Part shown: positions 1-7,792 of the stretch, piece by piece
Position numbering within the stretch: the stretch's first letter is position 1
Layout of the letters: every line of letters starts with the position of its first letter
Assembly (NCBI GenBank): GCA_017508315.1
Contig: JAFVZE010000303.1
Coordinates: 1-7,998 of the forward strand
DNA: 7,998 nucleotides
Direction: 5' to 3'
From: Kiritimatiellia bacterium
Lineage (GTDB): Bacteria; Verrucomicrobiota; Kiritimatiellia; RFP12; UBA1067
Translations under genes and position numbers: made by a program
The notes under the pieces: generated by a model
What the model saw: only the letters and a program-made list of their open reading frames with translations
What the model was told of the DNA's origin: nothing
Database searches by the model: none

Positions 1-1010
1 ATAACGAATGTGCCGGGAACGTATCCGGCATCGGTGTCGAAAGTGTACACTCCGACATCATGATTGACGATTGAACCGATCTCAAAACGCATGACATCCT
101 CTTCCCTGTACTTCATCAGTTTAAGAAGTCCCGAACCTCCTCCTGAGCGTTGCAGCAATTTGATCGAATGCTTTACAATCGGCGAGAATGCCGCAAACGT
201 AACGGTATTACCGTCAATCGTTTGAGTTGCAGGAACGCTCAATTCAATGCAGCCGTCCGGAAAAATCCGCTTCAAAAACGCCCCTTCGGGTATACCCTCG
301 CCGCTGACAGACGTACCGGCCGAAAGCGTATGCGCTTCGCCTTTAAGAAACAGATACGGAGAACCGGCCTGCTGCGAATATACGCCGGTCACGTCGACTG
401 GGGAACTTTGCGGAGCGTACACCCTTATATCGCCCCAACTGAAGCGCAGGGTTCCGTCCGGCATAAAGCCGGCGGCGCGGTTCTCGCCCGGGGCTTTAGC
501 GTAAAGATCAAGCCGAAAGGCCTGTGTTCCCGTATTCGCCCAGACTCCGTTGTCCGCACTTGCATAATCGCCGCAGAAAATCGATTTCTGAATATATGCT
601 GCGGCGGAATATCCGTTGTAGACATCGCAGTAGAACTGAACTGCAAAACAGGAGTTGTCGTACCGGCTGACCGTTACCGTATGATCACCCACCAACAGCG
701 TACGGTTTACGGTATCGGGCGTGAACGCCTCGTCCTTGCCGCACATCTGATAAACCGCGACATCGCGGTTGAGCTTAATGAATTTAAGTCCCTGCGCTCC
801 GGAAAAATCAACTTTGACATCCTCGCCTTCCCCTACCGCGCCGCCGACCCAGTTCGCCGCGTCAAAGTAATCGGCGGCATTCGTCACCGTGCCGCCGGTG
901 CCGGAAAAATCCCAGACATTCGTCCGCACCGCCGCCGAACCCGGCAGACCGCAGAGGCACAAAGCCGAAAACAGCAAAACAACCGTCACGTTTTGTTTTT
1001 TCATAATCAT
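1..1010 (-). CDS. Exported beta-helix / autotransporter-repeat type surface protein, 3' end cut by window edge
   Basis: The frame is open from the ATG at 1010 to the left edge, giving 336 complete codons without a stop; the C-terminus lies outside the window. The product starts MIMKKQNVTVVLLFSALCLC and continues to GLPGSAA, a signal peptide with probable cleavage near residue 27. The mature protein opens with an NVWDFSGTGG stretch followed by DAANWVGG and a GEGEDVKVDFSG strand. This W...G...NW..G pattern is the usual opening of repeat modules in large autotransporter-like and PEP-CTERM-like beta-helix proteins. Around residues 225-270 a segment reading VSGEGIPEGAFLKRIFPDG then IELSVPAT resembles a short beta-rich motif seen in such proteins. 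I see no catalytic motif. Translation may start at 1010 or at the in-frame ATG at 1004: GGAAAGG at 1021-1015 lies 4 nt from the first and 10 nt from the second. The first ATG overlaps the stop of the small upstream ORF (ATGA), which suggests translational coupling. The role is inferred to be a surface or secreted structural/adhesive protein, last visible member of the unit. Confidence 0.85.
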   Translation of the reverse strand, partial: MIMKKQNVTVVLLFSALCLCGLPGSAAVRTNVWDFSGTGGTVTNAADYFDAANWVGGAVGEGEDVKVDFSGAQGLKFIKLNRDVAVYQMCGKDEAFTPDTVNRTLLVGDHTVTVSRYDNSCFAVQFYCDVYNGYSAAAYIQKSIFCGDYASADNGVWANTGTQAFRLDLYAKAPGENRAAGFMPDGTLRFSWGDIRVYAPQSSPVDVTGVYSQQAGSPYLFLKGEAHTLSAGTSVSGEGIPEGAFLKRIFPDGCIELSVPATQTIDGNTVTFAAFSPIVKHSIKLLQRSGGGSGLLKLMKYREEDVMRFEIGSIVNHDVGVYTFDTDAGYVPGTFV

Positions 1011-1123
1011 ATAACCTTTCCGCCCCACCAGCTTTCGCCGGGGAGCATTTTAAGTTCAAGCTCGGCCGCCGAAACGGACACGGACGACAAAAGGAAAACG
1101 CCGAAAAATAAAAGTTGTTTCAT
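1007..1123 (-). CDS. Small ORF (38 aa): signal peptide plus short Trp/Gly tail; possible exported peptide or gene remnant
   Basis: The ORF runs from ATG at 1123 to TGA at 1009-1007. Residues 1-19 (MKQLLFFGVFLLSSVSVSA) form a textbook signal peptide: positive n-region, Leu/Phe/Val core and a VSA or SAA cleavage site. What remains is an 18-19 residue tail, AELELKMLPGESWWGGKVI. It sits 36 bp after the stop of the 1461-residue gene, and its stop overlaps the next start as ATGA. Only a weak purine stretch (TGAG) lies about 8 nt upstream of its start. Two readings are possible. It may be a real exported micropeptide or coupling leader. Alternatively it may be the N-terminal stub of a longer secreted enzyme whose body was lost: the LPGESWWGG string reminds me of the first mature residues of some secreted GH31-type (alpha-glucosidase-like) proteins, which I could not verify here. 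The clean signal peptide and exact junction make pure chance less likely. Confidence 0.5.
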   Translation of the reverse strand: MKQLLFFGVFLLSSVSVSAAELELKMLPGESWWGGKVI

Positions 1124-1159
1124 TTCTCAAACTCATTGATCATGATTATCCGTCGGTTT

Positions 1160-4100
1160 TCAGCGGACGATGACGGCAAGTCCCACGCGCTCGATGTCCA
1201 CGCTGACGGTTCCGTCGGCCGAAACCGAGAAACGTCCCGAGACCTTGGCGAAGCCGGTATTGGCGACGCGCCAGCGCGAAACGTCCGTCCCGGCGGGTAC
1301 TTTGCCGAGAACGATTCCCTTCGGCAGTTCATTGGAGAGCGAAGATCCGCTCCTGCCGAAATCCACGGTTACGCGGTCGGGAACTTTACCGTCAAATTCC
1401 GGAACCGCCTCAACGCTCCAGTCCTCGCCTGCAGAAACTGAAATTCTCGCCCGCGCAGCGTTCAGTCCTTTGACGACACCCGCGCCGCGCAGTTTCACTT
1501 CGTCAAGTCTTCCGGCCTCGGAAAAATCCACCGTGCCGGACGCGACTTCGCAGACGCCGCCTATCCGATATGCGCCGGAAGCGAACTTGAGCGTTCCTTC
1601 GCCCGCATTCACCACGCCGCCCTCGCCGGTGAACGGAAATTCAACCGTAAATGCAGAACCGGCGTCTGGTTTTAGAATTATACCACGACCCTGCATTTCA
1701 AACTTAAATAGGTCGGCATGGAATTTGTCTCTTTCAAAAACATAGTCGCCGCCACCATAGTCCCATTCTGAATCATTCCAAATATAGGTGAATGAATTCT
1801 GTATCAACGCATAATTACGGAAATCCGACACGCGTATCTTCGATCCGTTGACAAATGAAACCCGGCCCTTGGGGCTGGCGTAACTCCAGTTGTTGTTCCC
1901 CATCGGCATTCTCAGTTCGTCCGGTTCAAGAGTATCTCTATTACCCGCACCGATATAGGTGCTGTCGAAAACAGCGTCAATCGCTCCTTGTACGTTGATG
2001 AGGCGTTCTGCAACCGGATGGGCGAGAATGCGCGAACCCTTCGTATACCATTTCGGATAGGAAACAGGAGAGTCCAGCGTAGTGAGATGGGGATAAGCGC
2101 TCCAGATCACCGAGTTCGTCATCGCGATCGTCGGATGGGTATCGTAATACCCCCAGTAGCCGTGACCGGTTTTGAGCGTATCGACCTTGAGAACCGCTCC
2201 GTTGATAAGCCTGAGCGTAGGATCGACCTGCCATTTTCCGCCGTTCTGATAGTGAGCTGCGCCGCATCCGACAAAGAAGTGCGTTGCACCGGGAGTTCCG
2301 TTGTAATTGTCTAAGGTCGCGCCGTCAACCGTTAGCATCGCATGCCCGGTCGTATTGGTGGAATTCATGCCGATTACGCATGATCCTTTCGCCCGCACAA
2401 CGGGAGAAGCGCCATCTCCCTTGATGACAAAATCACCCTCGGCAACCGTAAAGCCGCCATATCCGCCTTCCGGCGCCGAGCCGTCGTCCGGGAAACCGTA
2501 ATCAAGACTGCTGGACACCGGCTGTCCGTTATCGGTCGCCGGCTTGACCGTGGTCAGGTTGGAAACGAGTTTAGAACCTCTAACATCCAAAACAAACTTC
2601 TCGGCACCACGTTTAATGAGAGAGCCTGTCACATTTAAATGGCGAACAACAGTCGGGCCGTCTGCACAGACAACAACCGGAACAGTTTCCTGAGAATTGG
2701 ACACCATGAGCGATTCAAGCGCCGAATCGTCCATCTTCGACAAGAAACGCACCGAACCGGAATCAAAACCGAGCGTCCCCAACTTCGAGAAATTTCCGGA
2801 AAGATTGAGCCATCCCGAACCCAGTTTACCCAAGCCGCGGGATACCATCTCTCCCGAAAGTTCAAGCGAGGAACCATGGGCGATCTTCGCCTCCAACTGG
2901 ACTCCGCTTGTGATCGGCGAGGCGATTTCATGCGATCCCGCCTTGACGTCGATCACCGCCGCGCCCTTGAACGAGGCAAAGGCAAGCTCCCCGCCGGATA
3001 GGCGGTAACCGTCAGCATCAAAACTGACTGCACCCACCTGTGCATCGCCTGCGACAGTCACCTCCGTTGTCGCTGCGCCCCTCGCTCCAAACACGGCGCG
3101 TTTACCGCCGCTCGGAACTCCAGCGCTCCAGGCTGATGGCGAATTCCAGGAACCGCTTCCCGTCCATACGGTATCCTCCTCTTCGCCAAGTTCATCGGCA
3201 TCAGGCGCATTTTCCACATTGAAAAAAGTTTCTCCGCTGGTCTTGTCGGTTTCCACCGAAACTTTAAGATGCCTGCCGTCAGCAAGAACATTGTCACAGG
3301 CGACCTTTAAAAACTCTTTGCGAGAATCATCGTCTATCGACCCTTTAACCTTCAGCTTCAAAAGCCCGGATGCTTCCGCCGTTTCCGGAACAGACGAGAA
3401 ATCAAGCCGCAAACCGGCAAAGCTCGCATCGCCCTCGACAATTATCTCATCGCCGGGATCAAGCGAGATCGTCGCGTTGGTGACGCTGAGCGACGAGAGC
3501 GTCAGCATCGAACAGTCACCGCGTGTAGAAAGCGTCGTGAGCGCGCCAAGCGACAGTGCCGTATTGAAAACGGCGTTGTTCGTGCTGACTTCCAATGTGC
3601 CGCCCTCCACTTTCAATGCGGCGACATCGAAACGGTTGGTGCAGAACATCAGCGTCCCGGCGCCCTTCTTGACGAAAAGTCCGGCCTCGTCGACGAAGTT
3701 CGTGAAATACTGACGGACGGTCACATCCTTGCCGTCGGTATCGAGAGTCAGCCCCCTGCTTCCGATTTCAAAAAGGTCGATACCGTGGCAAAGCGTCCAT
3801 ACGCGGTCGACTCTTCTCTGCCGCGGCTTGACCGTGCCGCCGTTGGCATGAACTCGGGCAATCGCGCTGTTGCCGGCGGTCAAAGTGTCGGTCACGAGCG
3901 TTCCGCCGGTTAAGTACATGTCGGCGGTGAAATTCTTAGTCGCGGAGTAATTAAGCGTTATGCCGTTGTAAAAAAGGATATTGCCGCCGCTTTGACGGAT
4001 AACCGAAGTATAGGGAATCGTCGGATTCGGCTGAGCGCTGCATCTTACGACGTTGCTGACTATAAGTTCGCCCGCCGTCACATTGAGTTCGGCGGAACTG

Positions 4101-5545
4101 TTGTAGCCTATGTAGGTGGCGTCGGCGGTATAATTGGGAAGCACCACTCTGCCGCCGTCGATGTTCAATACACCCAGCGTATTGTCGTTCTGCCCCATTC
4201 TCAAAAGGCCGATCGAACCGTCCGCAAAGCCGAAATATCCGCCATCGACCACCGATACGGTGCAGGTGGCGCTGGCGGCATAGCCGAGAATTACCAGCGG
4301 AGCGTTCGTTTTTACCTCCCCGGTATCGGCTACGGTTACAGTGTTGGTAAACAGGAGACGAGAACCTTCGCCGCCTACCGTCAACTCGTTCGATCCGACG
4401 TAAGATTCCCCGAATTTGGTGTCTGCCGGAAGAATCGCTCTCGCACCGTCGCACACCTGCATGGCACCGTCGCGATAAAACCTGAAGAGTCTCGTCCGAG
4501 ATGCGTCAAACAGCGAACCCTCGCCTGAAACACTGACTATAGGACAATCAACGGGTGTATCTTTAGTACCCACATACATAAGTTCTCCGACTTTGAAGAC
4601 TGCACCCCCGGTAACATCAAGCCGGCTGCGGCCCCTCAGGAATATCTCGGAGTATCCGGACGGAGGCGTATACTTCGTTCCTTCACCGTCAAACGACATT
4701 CTTACCGCGCGCTCCGGATTCCCGACATCCGCCGCACTTCCAAGCACGATTCCGCCGCCTGTCTGTTCAACATGTGCACCGTTTACAAAAGATATTTCAT
4801 TGGTGCCGCTTTTAAGCAGGCCAAGATGATCAAACTTCAAATAATTTTTAAGCTGTAGCTTTCCTCCGTCAACATTTACATAGTTGTTGGTGTTGTAACA
4901 CCTGACTTCCGCAGTCGGGAAATATGAGGTCACATTGTTCATGTTCATCTCAAAAACCCGATCCGGCTTGGAACTGCTGTTGCCGAGAACGAGCGTCATC
5001 GACGAAGGTCTGGAGCTTTCAGCGAAGCTGAATGTTCCCTGCGTAAGATTCCACTGGAAAAGACCTGCTGCCGAGTCGCGCACGAAAGTCTGCAGCGAGT
5101 CTGTAAAACGAAACGACGAATCGGCGTTTCCGGAGCGATGCAGTTCCACCTGATAGTTGCCGTAGGCGTTATTATTTACAATGAAACATTGCGCAGCGAC
5201 ATTGTTGACTACCGAGCCGTCTTCACGGGCAAACTGTCCGAAATCGGCGCCGCGACCGTCGATGGTTACATGGCTGTCCTTCCAGATATACGCCCAGAGA
5301 ACTCCCAAAAGTGAATAATCGTTAGGAAGCGTTATCGAATACGTGCCACCGCCTTCTCCGGTTCCAATACGCCAACGGTTGTCGGCGGTAGGATTGGTCA
5401 CAAACTGACGGACGCCTTCACCATAGTTAAGCTCGTTGGTGAGACTTCCCGACTTGCCGACAGCTATCAGATCATTGACCGCAAACACCGCCGCCGCATT
5501 GAATATCATCGCCGCAAACAGCGCAAACATTAAGAAACGTTTCAT
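1160..5545 (-). CDS. Giant exported beta-helix protein with autotransporter-associated beta-strand repeats
   Basis: This 1461-residue protein starts at ATG 5545 behind AAGGAG with a 6-nt spacer. Residues 1-22 (MKRFLMFALF, then AAMIFNAAAVFA) form a signal peptide. Most of the rest is low-complexity beta-strand sequence rich in G, V, T, S and N, with recurring turns of the type 'NVTAGELIVSN' and 'VTGGAVFKVGELMYVG', as in right-handed beta-helix passengers. Matches to the autotransporter-associated beta-strand repeat (a KxGxGTLxL turn followed by a GGTL strand) lie near residues 623-655 (VKKGAGTLMF...VEGGTLEV), 905-935 and 1306-1340. A new module opens at residue 794 (VWTGSGSW...AW..GVPSGG). The C-terminus ends SVDIERVGLAVIVR. 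I see no beta-barrel translocator, PEP-CTERM tail, LPXTG or type IX sorting domain, so how it is anchored is unknown. Adhesion or polysaccharide binding is a plausible role by family, but nothing in the sequence proves it. It follows the glycosidase-like gene after a 39-bp gap and is probably co-transcribed with it. Confidence 0.9.
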   Translation of the reverse strand: MKRFLMFALFAAMIFNAAAVFAVNDLIAVGKSGSLTNELNYGEGVRQFVTNPTADNRWRIGTGEGGGTYSITLPNDYSLLGVLWAYIWKDSHVTIDGRGADFGQFAREDGSVVNNVAAQCFIVNNNAYGNYQVELHRSGNADSSFRFTDSLQTFVRDSAAGLFQWNLTQGTFSFAESSRPSSMTLVLGNSSSKPDRVFEMNMNNVTSYFPTAEVRCYNTNNYVNVDGGKLQLKNYLKFDHLGLLKSGTNEISFVNGAHVEQTGGGIVLGSAADVGNPERAVRMSFDGEGTKYTPPSGYSEIFLRGRSRLDVTGGAVFKVGELMYVGTKDTPVDCPIVSVSGEGSLFDASRTRLFRFYRDGAMQVCDGARAILPADTKFGESYVGSNELTVGGEGSRLLFTNTVTVADTGEVKTNAPLVILGYAASATCTVSVVDGGYFGFADGSIGLLRMGQNDNTLGVLNIDGGRVVLPNYTADATYIGYNSSAELNVTAGELIVSNVVRCSAQPNPTIPYTSVIRQSGGNILFYNGITLNYSATKNFTADMYLTGGTLVTDTLTAGNSAIARVHANGGTVKPRQRRVDRVWTLCHGIDLFEIGSRGLTLDTDGKDVTVRQYFTNFVDEAGLFVKKGAGTLMFCTNRFDVAALKVEGGTLEVSTNNAVFNTALSLGALTTLSTRGDCSMLTLSSLSVTNATISLDPGDEIIVEGDASFAGLRLDFSSVPETAEASGLLKLKVKGSIDDDSRKEFLKVACDNVLADGRHLKVSVETDKTSGETFFNVENAPDADELGEEEDTVWTGSGSWNSPSAWSAGVPSGGKRAVFGARGAATTEVTVAGDAQVGAVSFDADGYRLSGGELAFASFKGAAVIDVKAGSHEIASPITSGVQLEAKIAHGSSLELSGEMVSRGLGKLGSGWLNLSGNFSKLGTLGFDSGSVRFLSKMDDSALESLMVSNSQETVPVVVCADGPTVVRHLNVTGSLIKRGAEKFVLDVRGSKLVSNLTTVKPATDNGQPVSSSLDYGFPDDGSAPEGGYGGFTVAEGDFVIKGDGASPVVRAKGSCVIGMNSTNTTGHAMLTVDGATLDNYNGTPGATHFFVGCGAAHYQNGGKWQVDPTLRLINGAVLKVDTLKTGHGYWGYYDTHPTIAMTNSVIWSAYPHLTTLDSPVSYPKWYTKGSRILAHPVAERLINVQGAIDAVFDSTYIGAGNRDTLEPDELRMPMGNNNWSYASPKGRVSFVNGSKIRVSDFRNYALIQNSFTYIWNDSEWDYGGGDYVFERDKFHADLFKFEMQGRGIILKPDAGSAFTVEFPFTGEGGVVNAGEGTLKFASGAYRIGGVCEVASGTVDFSEAGRLDEVKLRGAGVVKGLNAARARISVSAGEDWSVEAVPEFDGKVPDRVTVDFGRSGSSLSNELPKGIVLGKVPAGTDVSRWRVANTGFAKVSGRFSVSADGTVSVDIERVGLAVIVR

Positions 5546-5551
5546 TTATTA

Positions 5552-5557
5552 CTCCTT
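5552..5557 (-). promoter_or_regulatory. Shine-Dalgarno site of the giant beta-helix gene
   Basis: The minus strand reads AAGGAG, then TAATAA, then the ATG at 5545. This near-consensus site with a 6-nt spacer fixes the start of the 1461-residue gene. It is the strongest ribosome binding site of the minus-strand unit; the genes on either side have weak ones. Confidence 0.8.
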
Positions 5558-5584
5558 GTTTGTTAAATTGCAATAAAATCATCC

Positions 5585-7519
5585 TCAGCGGATTGCGCAG
5601 CTGAACTCTCCGCCCGAGAAGCTCTGGCGCTCGCCGTTTGGATGCGTGAACGTGCACTTGTTATCAATTCCAAGTCCGATTATGAGCACCTTTTTGCGCC
5701 CCTCGCCATCTTCAAGCGCGACTACGCGGGTACGGCCCTTCTCATCGACGCACGGAAGCTCGACAATCGCCCGGCCGCTCATGATATACGGCTCCAGATC
5801 TTTAAGCTTGCGGATATTGCGGAGCATCGCCTGTTTGCGCCCTTCGTAACGTTCGCTGTAAGGTCCGCGGAAAAGATCGTCCCACATGTAATAGATGAAA
5901 CCCTTCGCGCCCCAGCTGGCCTGCAGGAGCGCGATGGAGAGCATCCCCTCTTCGGTCGGCTCTTTGCCCTTCTGGTCGTAGAGCTCTTTCGACGTACGGG
6001 TATTGGGCCGGTAATTGGCCTTGTTGAAGCACTGAGGACAGAGCCAGGCGACCGACGGCCGGCAGACCGCCCATTTTTTCATGCTCTCGTTCATCGCCTC
6101 CAGCCCCTTAGAGCCGAGGTCGATGGGATAAAAGTCGGCGCCGTAGCAGTCGGAAATCTTGAGATACGCCGACGGATCGAAAAGATTGCACTCCCATGTG
6201 GGATGATCGCCGTCAAGCTCGTTTATCATCCTGCGCATGGAGTAGACGTACGGTATGAGCGTCATCGGCGCCTCATCGGTAAGGTAGTAACCGAAAAGCG
6301 AGGGCTCTTTCATGAAACGCTTTACGATATCGCGGTGTTCGGTGTAAAGAAGATCTTTGCGGTGATGCCAGCCCGTCACGTTAAGCATCAGCCTGATGTC
6401 GTTCTCTTCAAGGGTTTTCAGCACTTCCGGCAGCAGCTTCTCCCCCCAGTTGAATATCCAGTATTCCAAAAGAAGATTCGCTCCCGCCGCCTTCCATTCC
6501 GGCATAGTTTTTTTGAAAAGATCGATGTCGCGGCAATGCCCGAACGAAGCGAAAAACCCCAGCGGCATGAACGGCTTCCCGTCAAGAAGCGCAATGCCGT
6601 TCTCGGTGACAAAAGTGCCTCCTTTGCCCGGTTTGACAGTCGGCGTCACCGTAACTTCGATCTCATTCGTGCCGCAAATCTTTCTCGTGACCTTGTCGGC
6701 GACCTTCACGCGGAGTCTGCCCTTGCCTTCATACGCGAGACGCTTGCCGAAATCGACGGTAAAAGACCCGTTGTCGTCGGTTGCGGTCCTGGCAACGAGC
6801 GTATTCCCACGATCGTCAAGGAGTTCAACTTTGAAAGCAGCCTTCCCGCCGCGCGGAATAAACTCTCCCGAATAACCGGAATAGAAGCGTACGCGCGGAT
6901 TGTCGCTGTAGACGCGGTTGTGCGTCGGCCAGACGTTGGTCAGATACCACTGCGGGCTGTCTTCTTCGATAAACACATCGTCGAATTCCACATACTCGTC
7001 CATGCTCTCGCAAACCTGACTGTGCGCGAACGCCGACTGGACAATGGTCGCGAACACGTGGCGGTCGGCGTCGTCGGACTTAGGTACTATCGTAACCCAT
7101 TTGCGCTTCCAGCCGTCGGCGAGATCTTCTTCGCTCACATTCCAGCAGCCTTGAATGTAACTGCTGCCCCGATATGACTCCCAGTAGCAGTGCGCGAAGA
7201 CCTTGCCGGTAAGCTTATAGCTGAACCCGAAGCGGTAACGCTTGCCGACCTGCGGCTTGAACGTCGTCTTGAAAAGATACTTCAGCTTGCCGTTTTTCCC
7301 GCGGGCCGGGAAAAGGCGCAGACCGCCGGAGGTATTATAGCCGAGCCCGCCGGCGATTTCAACGCCGTTGGTTTCTTTTTGAAATTTGGAATGTTCTTCA
7401 AAACCTGCGTTGTCGAACGCGTTGACGTTCGGCCCGCAGAACGCCGAAGTTACTGTCAACCCGAAAACAACCGCCAATGCAAGAAGCGGCTTCGTCAAAC
7501 CTGTATGCATATTTCTCAT
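5585..7519 (-). CDS. Exported TIM-barrel glycoside-hydrolase-like protein with N-terminal beta-sandwich domains
   Basis: From ATG 7519 the product is 644 residues. The frame can be extended only to a TTG at 7567, which would put a 16-residue polar stretch before the signal peptide; ATG 7510 is a further alternative. The signal peptide is MRNMHTGLTKPLLALAVVFG plus LTVTSAFC; it is not a good lipobox because Phe precedes the Cys. Residues about 30-185 look like a carbohydrate-binding-type jelly roll (NAFDNAGFEE opening, DEYVEFDDVFIEED closing). Residues about 195-295 look Ig-like. A TIM barrel begins near 305 with NGIALLDGKPFMPLGFF. It carries GYYLTDEAP at about 410-418, the strand-4 position where clan-A glycosidases have the acid/base Glu (here Glu416). 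It ends with ASWGAKGFIYYMWDD at about 534-548, followed by a helical segment and a small C-terminal beta domain. No Glu is evident at the strand-7 position (PSVAWLCPQCF, about 488-497). Substrate and family number cannot be assigned. It appears to be the first gene of the operon and may process the glycan that the following surface proteins meet. Confidence 0.85.
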   Translation of the reverse strand: MRNMHTGLTKPLLALAVVFGLTVTSAFCGPNVNAFDNAGFEEHSKFQKETNGVEIAGGLGYNTSGGLRLFPARGKNGKLKYLFKTTFKPQVGKRYRFGFSYKLTGKVFAHCYWESYRGSSYIQGCWNVSEEDLADGWKRKWVTIVPKSDDADRHVFATIVQSAFAHSQVCESMDEYVEFDDVFIEEDSPQWYLTNVWPTHNRVYSDNPRVRFYSGYSGEFIPRGGKAAFKVELLDDRGNTLVARTATDDNGSFTVDFGKRLAYEGKGRLRVKVADKVTRKICGTNEIEVTVTPTVKPGKGGTFVTENGIALLDGKPFMPLGFFASFGHCRDIDLFKKTMPEWKAAGANLLLEYWIFNWGEKLLPEVLKTLEENDIRLMLNVTGWHHRKDLLYTEHRDIVKRFMKEPSLFGYYLTDEAPMTLIPYVYSMRRMINELDGDHPTWECNLFDPSAYLKISDCYGADFYPIDLGSKGLEAMNESMKKWAVCRPSVAWLCPQCFNKANYRPNTRTSKELYDQKGKEPTEEGMLSIALLQASWGAKGFIYYMWDDLFRGPYSERYEGRKQAMLRNIRKLKDLEPYIMSGRAIVELPCVDEKGRTRVVALEDGEGRKKVLIIGLGIDNKCTFTHPNGERQSFSGGEFSCAIR

Positions 7520-7555
7520 CTTGTGTTTAATCGCCGTCTCGCCGGCGGAACATTT

Positions 7556-7582
7556 ATTATAAATCAACTACTATCCAACCAA
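7556..7582 (-). promoter_or_regulatory. Candidate promoter of the operon, proximal
   Basis: On the minus strand TTGGTT (7582-7577) is followed after 15 nt by TATAAT (7561-7556). The -10 box is perfect, but the spacer is shorter than the usual 16-18 nt. Transcription would begin near 7549, leaving a leader of about 30 nt before ATG 7519. It would also exclude the TTG at 7567, supporting the shorter protein start. Confidence 0.35.
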
Positions 7583-7618
7583 TAGAGCGGACAGCAACCA
7601 TTCTTTCATTTGCCCTGT

Positions 7619-7648
7619 AAGATATCATAAACGAGAGATTGCCGTCAA
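7619..7648 (-). promoter_or_regulatory. Candidate promoter of the operon, distal
   Basis: On the minus strand TTGACG (7648-7643) is followed after 18 nt by TATCTT (7624-7619). The -35 box is near consensus and the -10 box is mediocre. It would give a leader of roughly 90 nt. The run of nine G on this strand lies about 30 nt upstream of the -35 box. It is an alternative or additional start to the proximal candidate. Confidence 0.3.
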
Positions 7649-7679
7649 GCCCAAACCTTGAGATATTTGCAATAAATTA

Positions 7680-7688
7680 CCCCCCCCC
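7680..7688. repeat. Homopolymer run of nine C (poly-G on the minus strand)
   Basis: Nine consecutive C residues stand in otherwise AT-rich sequence, between the minus-strand promoter candidates and the plus-strand promoter. Tracts of this length are prone to slipped-strand length change. If it varies it would alter spacing upstream of either promoter rather than a reading frame. A sequencing or assembly error in its length is also possible. Confidence 0.85.
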
Positions 7689-7731
7689 TAACTTTTTGCA
7701 ACTTTATCGCTCTTAATGTACGATAAGCATG

Positions 7732-7759
7732 TTGCCTTGGCTTCGCAAATGTGTATAAT
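7732..7759 (+). promoter_or_regulatory. Sigma70-like promoter of the plus-strand small unit
   Basis: TTGCCT at 7732-7737 and TATAAT at 7754-7759 are separated by 16 nt. This is the best promoter match in the window, and it is divergent from the operon. Transcription would begin near 7766, about 27 nt before the ATG at 7793. A Shine-Dalgarno and a terminator follow in the right order, which raises confidence. Confidence 0.55.
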
Positions 7760-7792
7760 TTCAGTTTGAAGAATAAGAAAGGATACACACCA

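Noticed and set aside
150..1139. A 329-codon open frame on the plus strand at the left end
   Set aside because: It is antisense to the partial surface-protein gene and the small ORF, which have signal peptides and sensible junctions. Its Arg-rich product has no recognisable feature.
3513..3525. An RGD tripeptide (residues 675-677 of the giant protein) as a host-integrin binding site
   Set aside because: A single RGD in 1461 residues is expected by chance often enough, and nothing around it supports the role.
5642..7177. A 511-codon open frame on the plus strand, antisense to the glycosidase-like gene
   Set aside because: It lies wholly inside a well-supported gene, has no domain or signal sequence I recognise, and its composition (rich in Arg, Ala, His, Val) is what the reverse of this coding sequence would give.
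7520..7567. Start of the glycosidase-like protein at the TTG at 7567
   Set aside because: It would add 16 polar residues before an otherwise normal signal peptide, lacks a ribosome site, and lies upstream of the transcription start predicted from the proximal TATAAT box.
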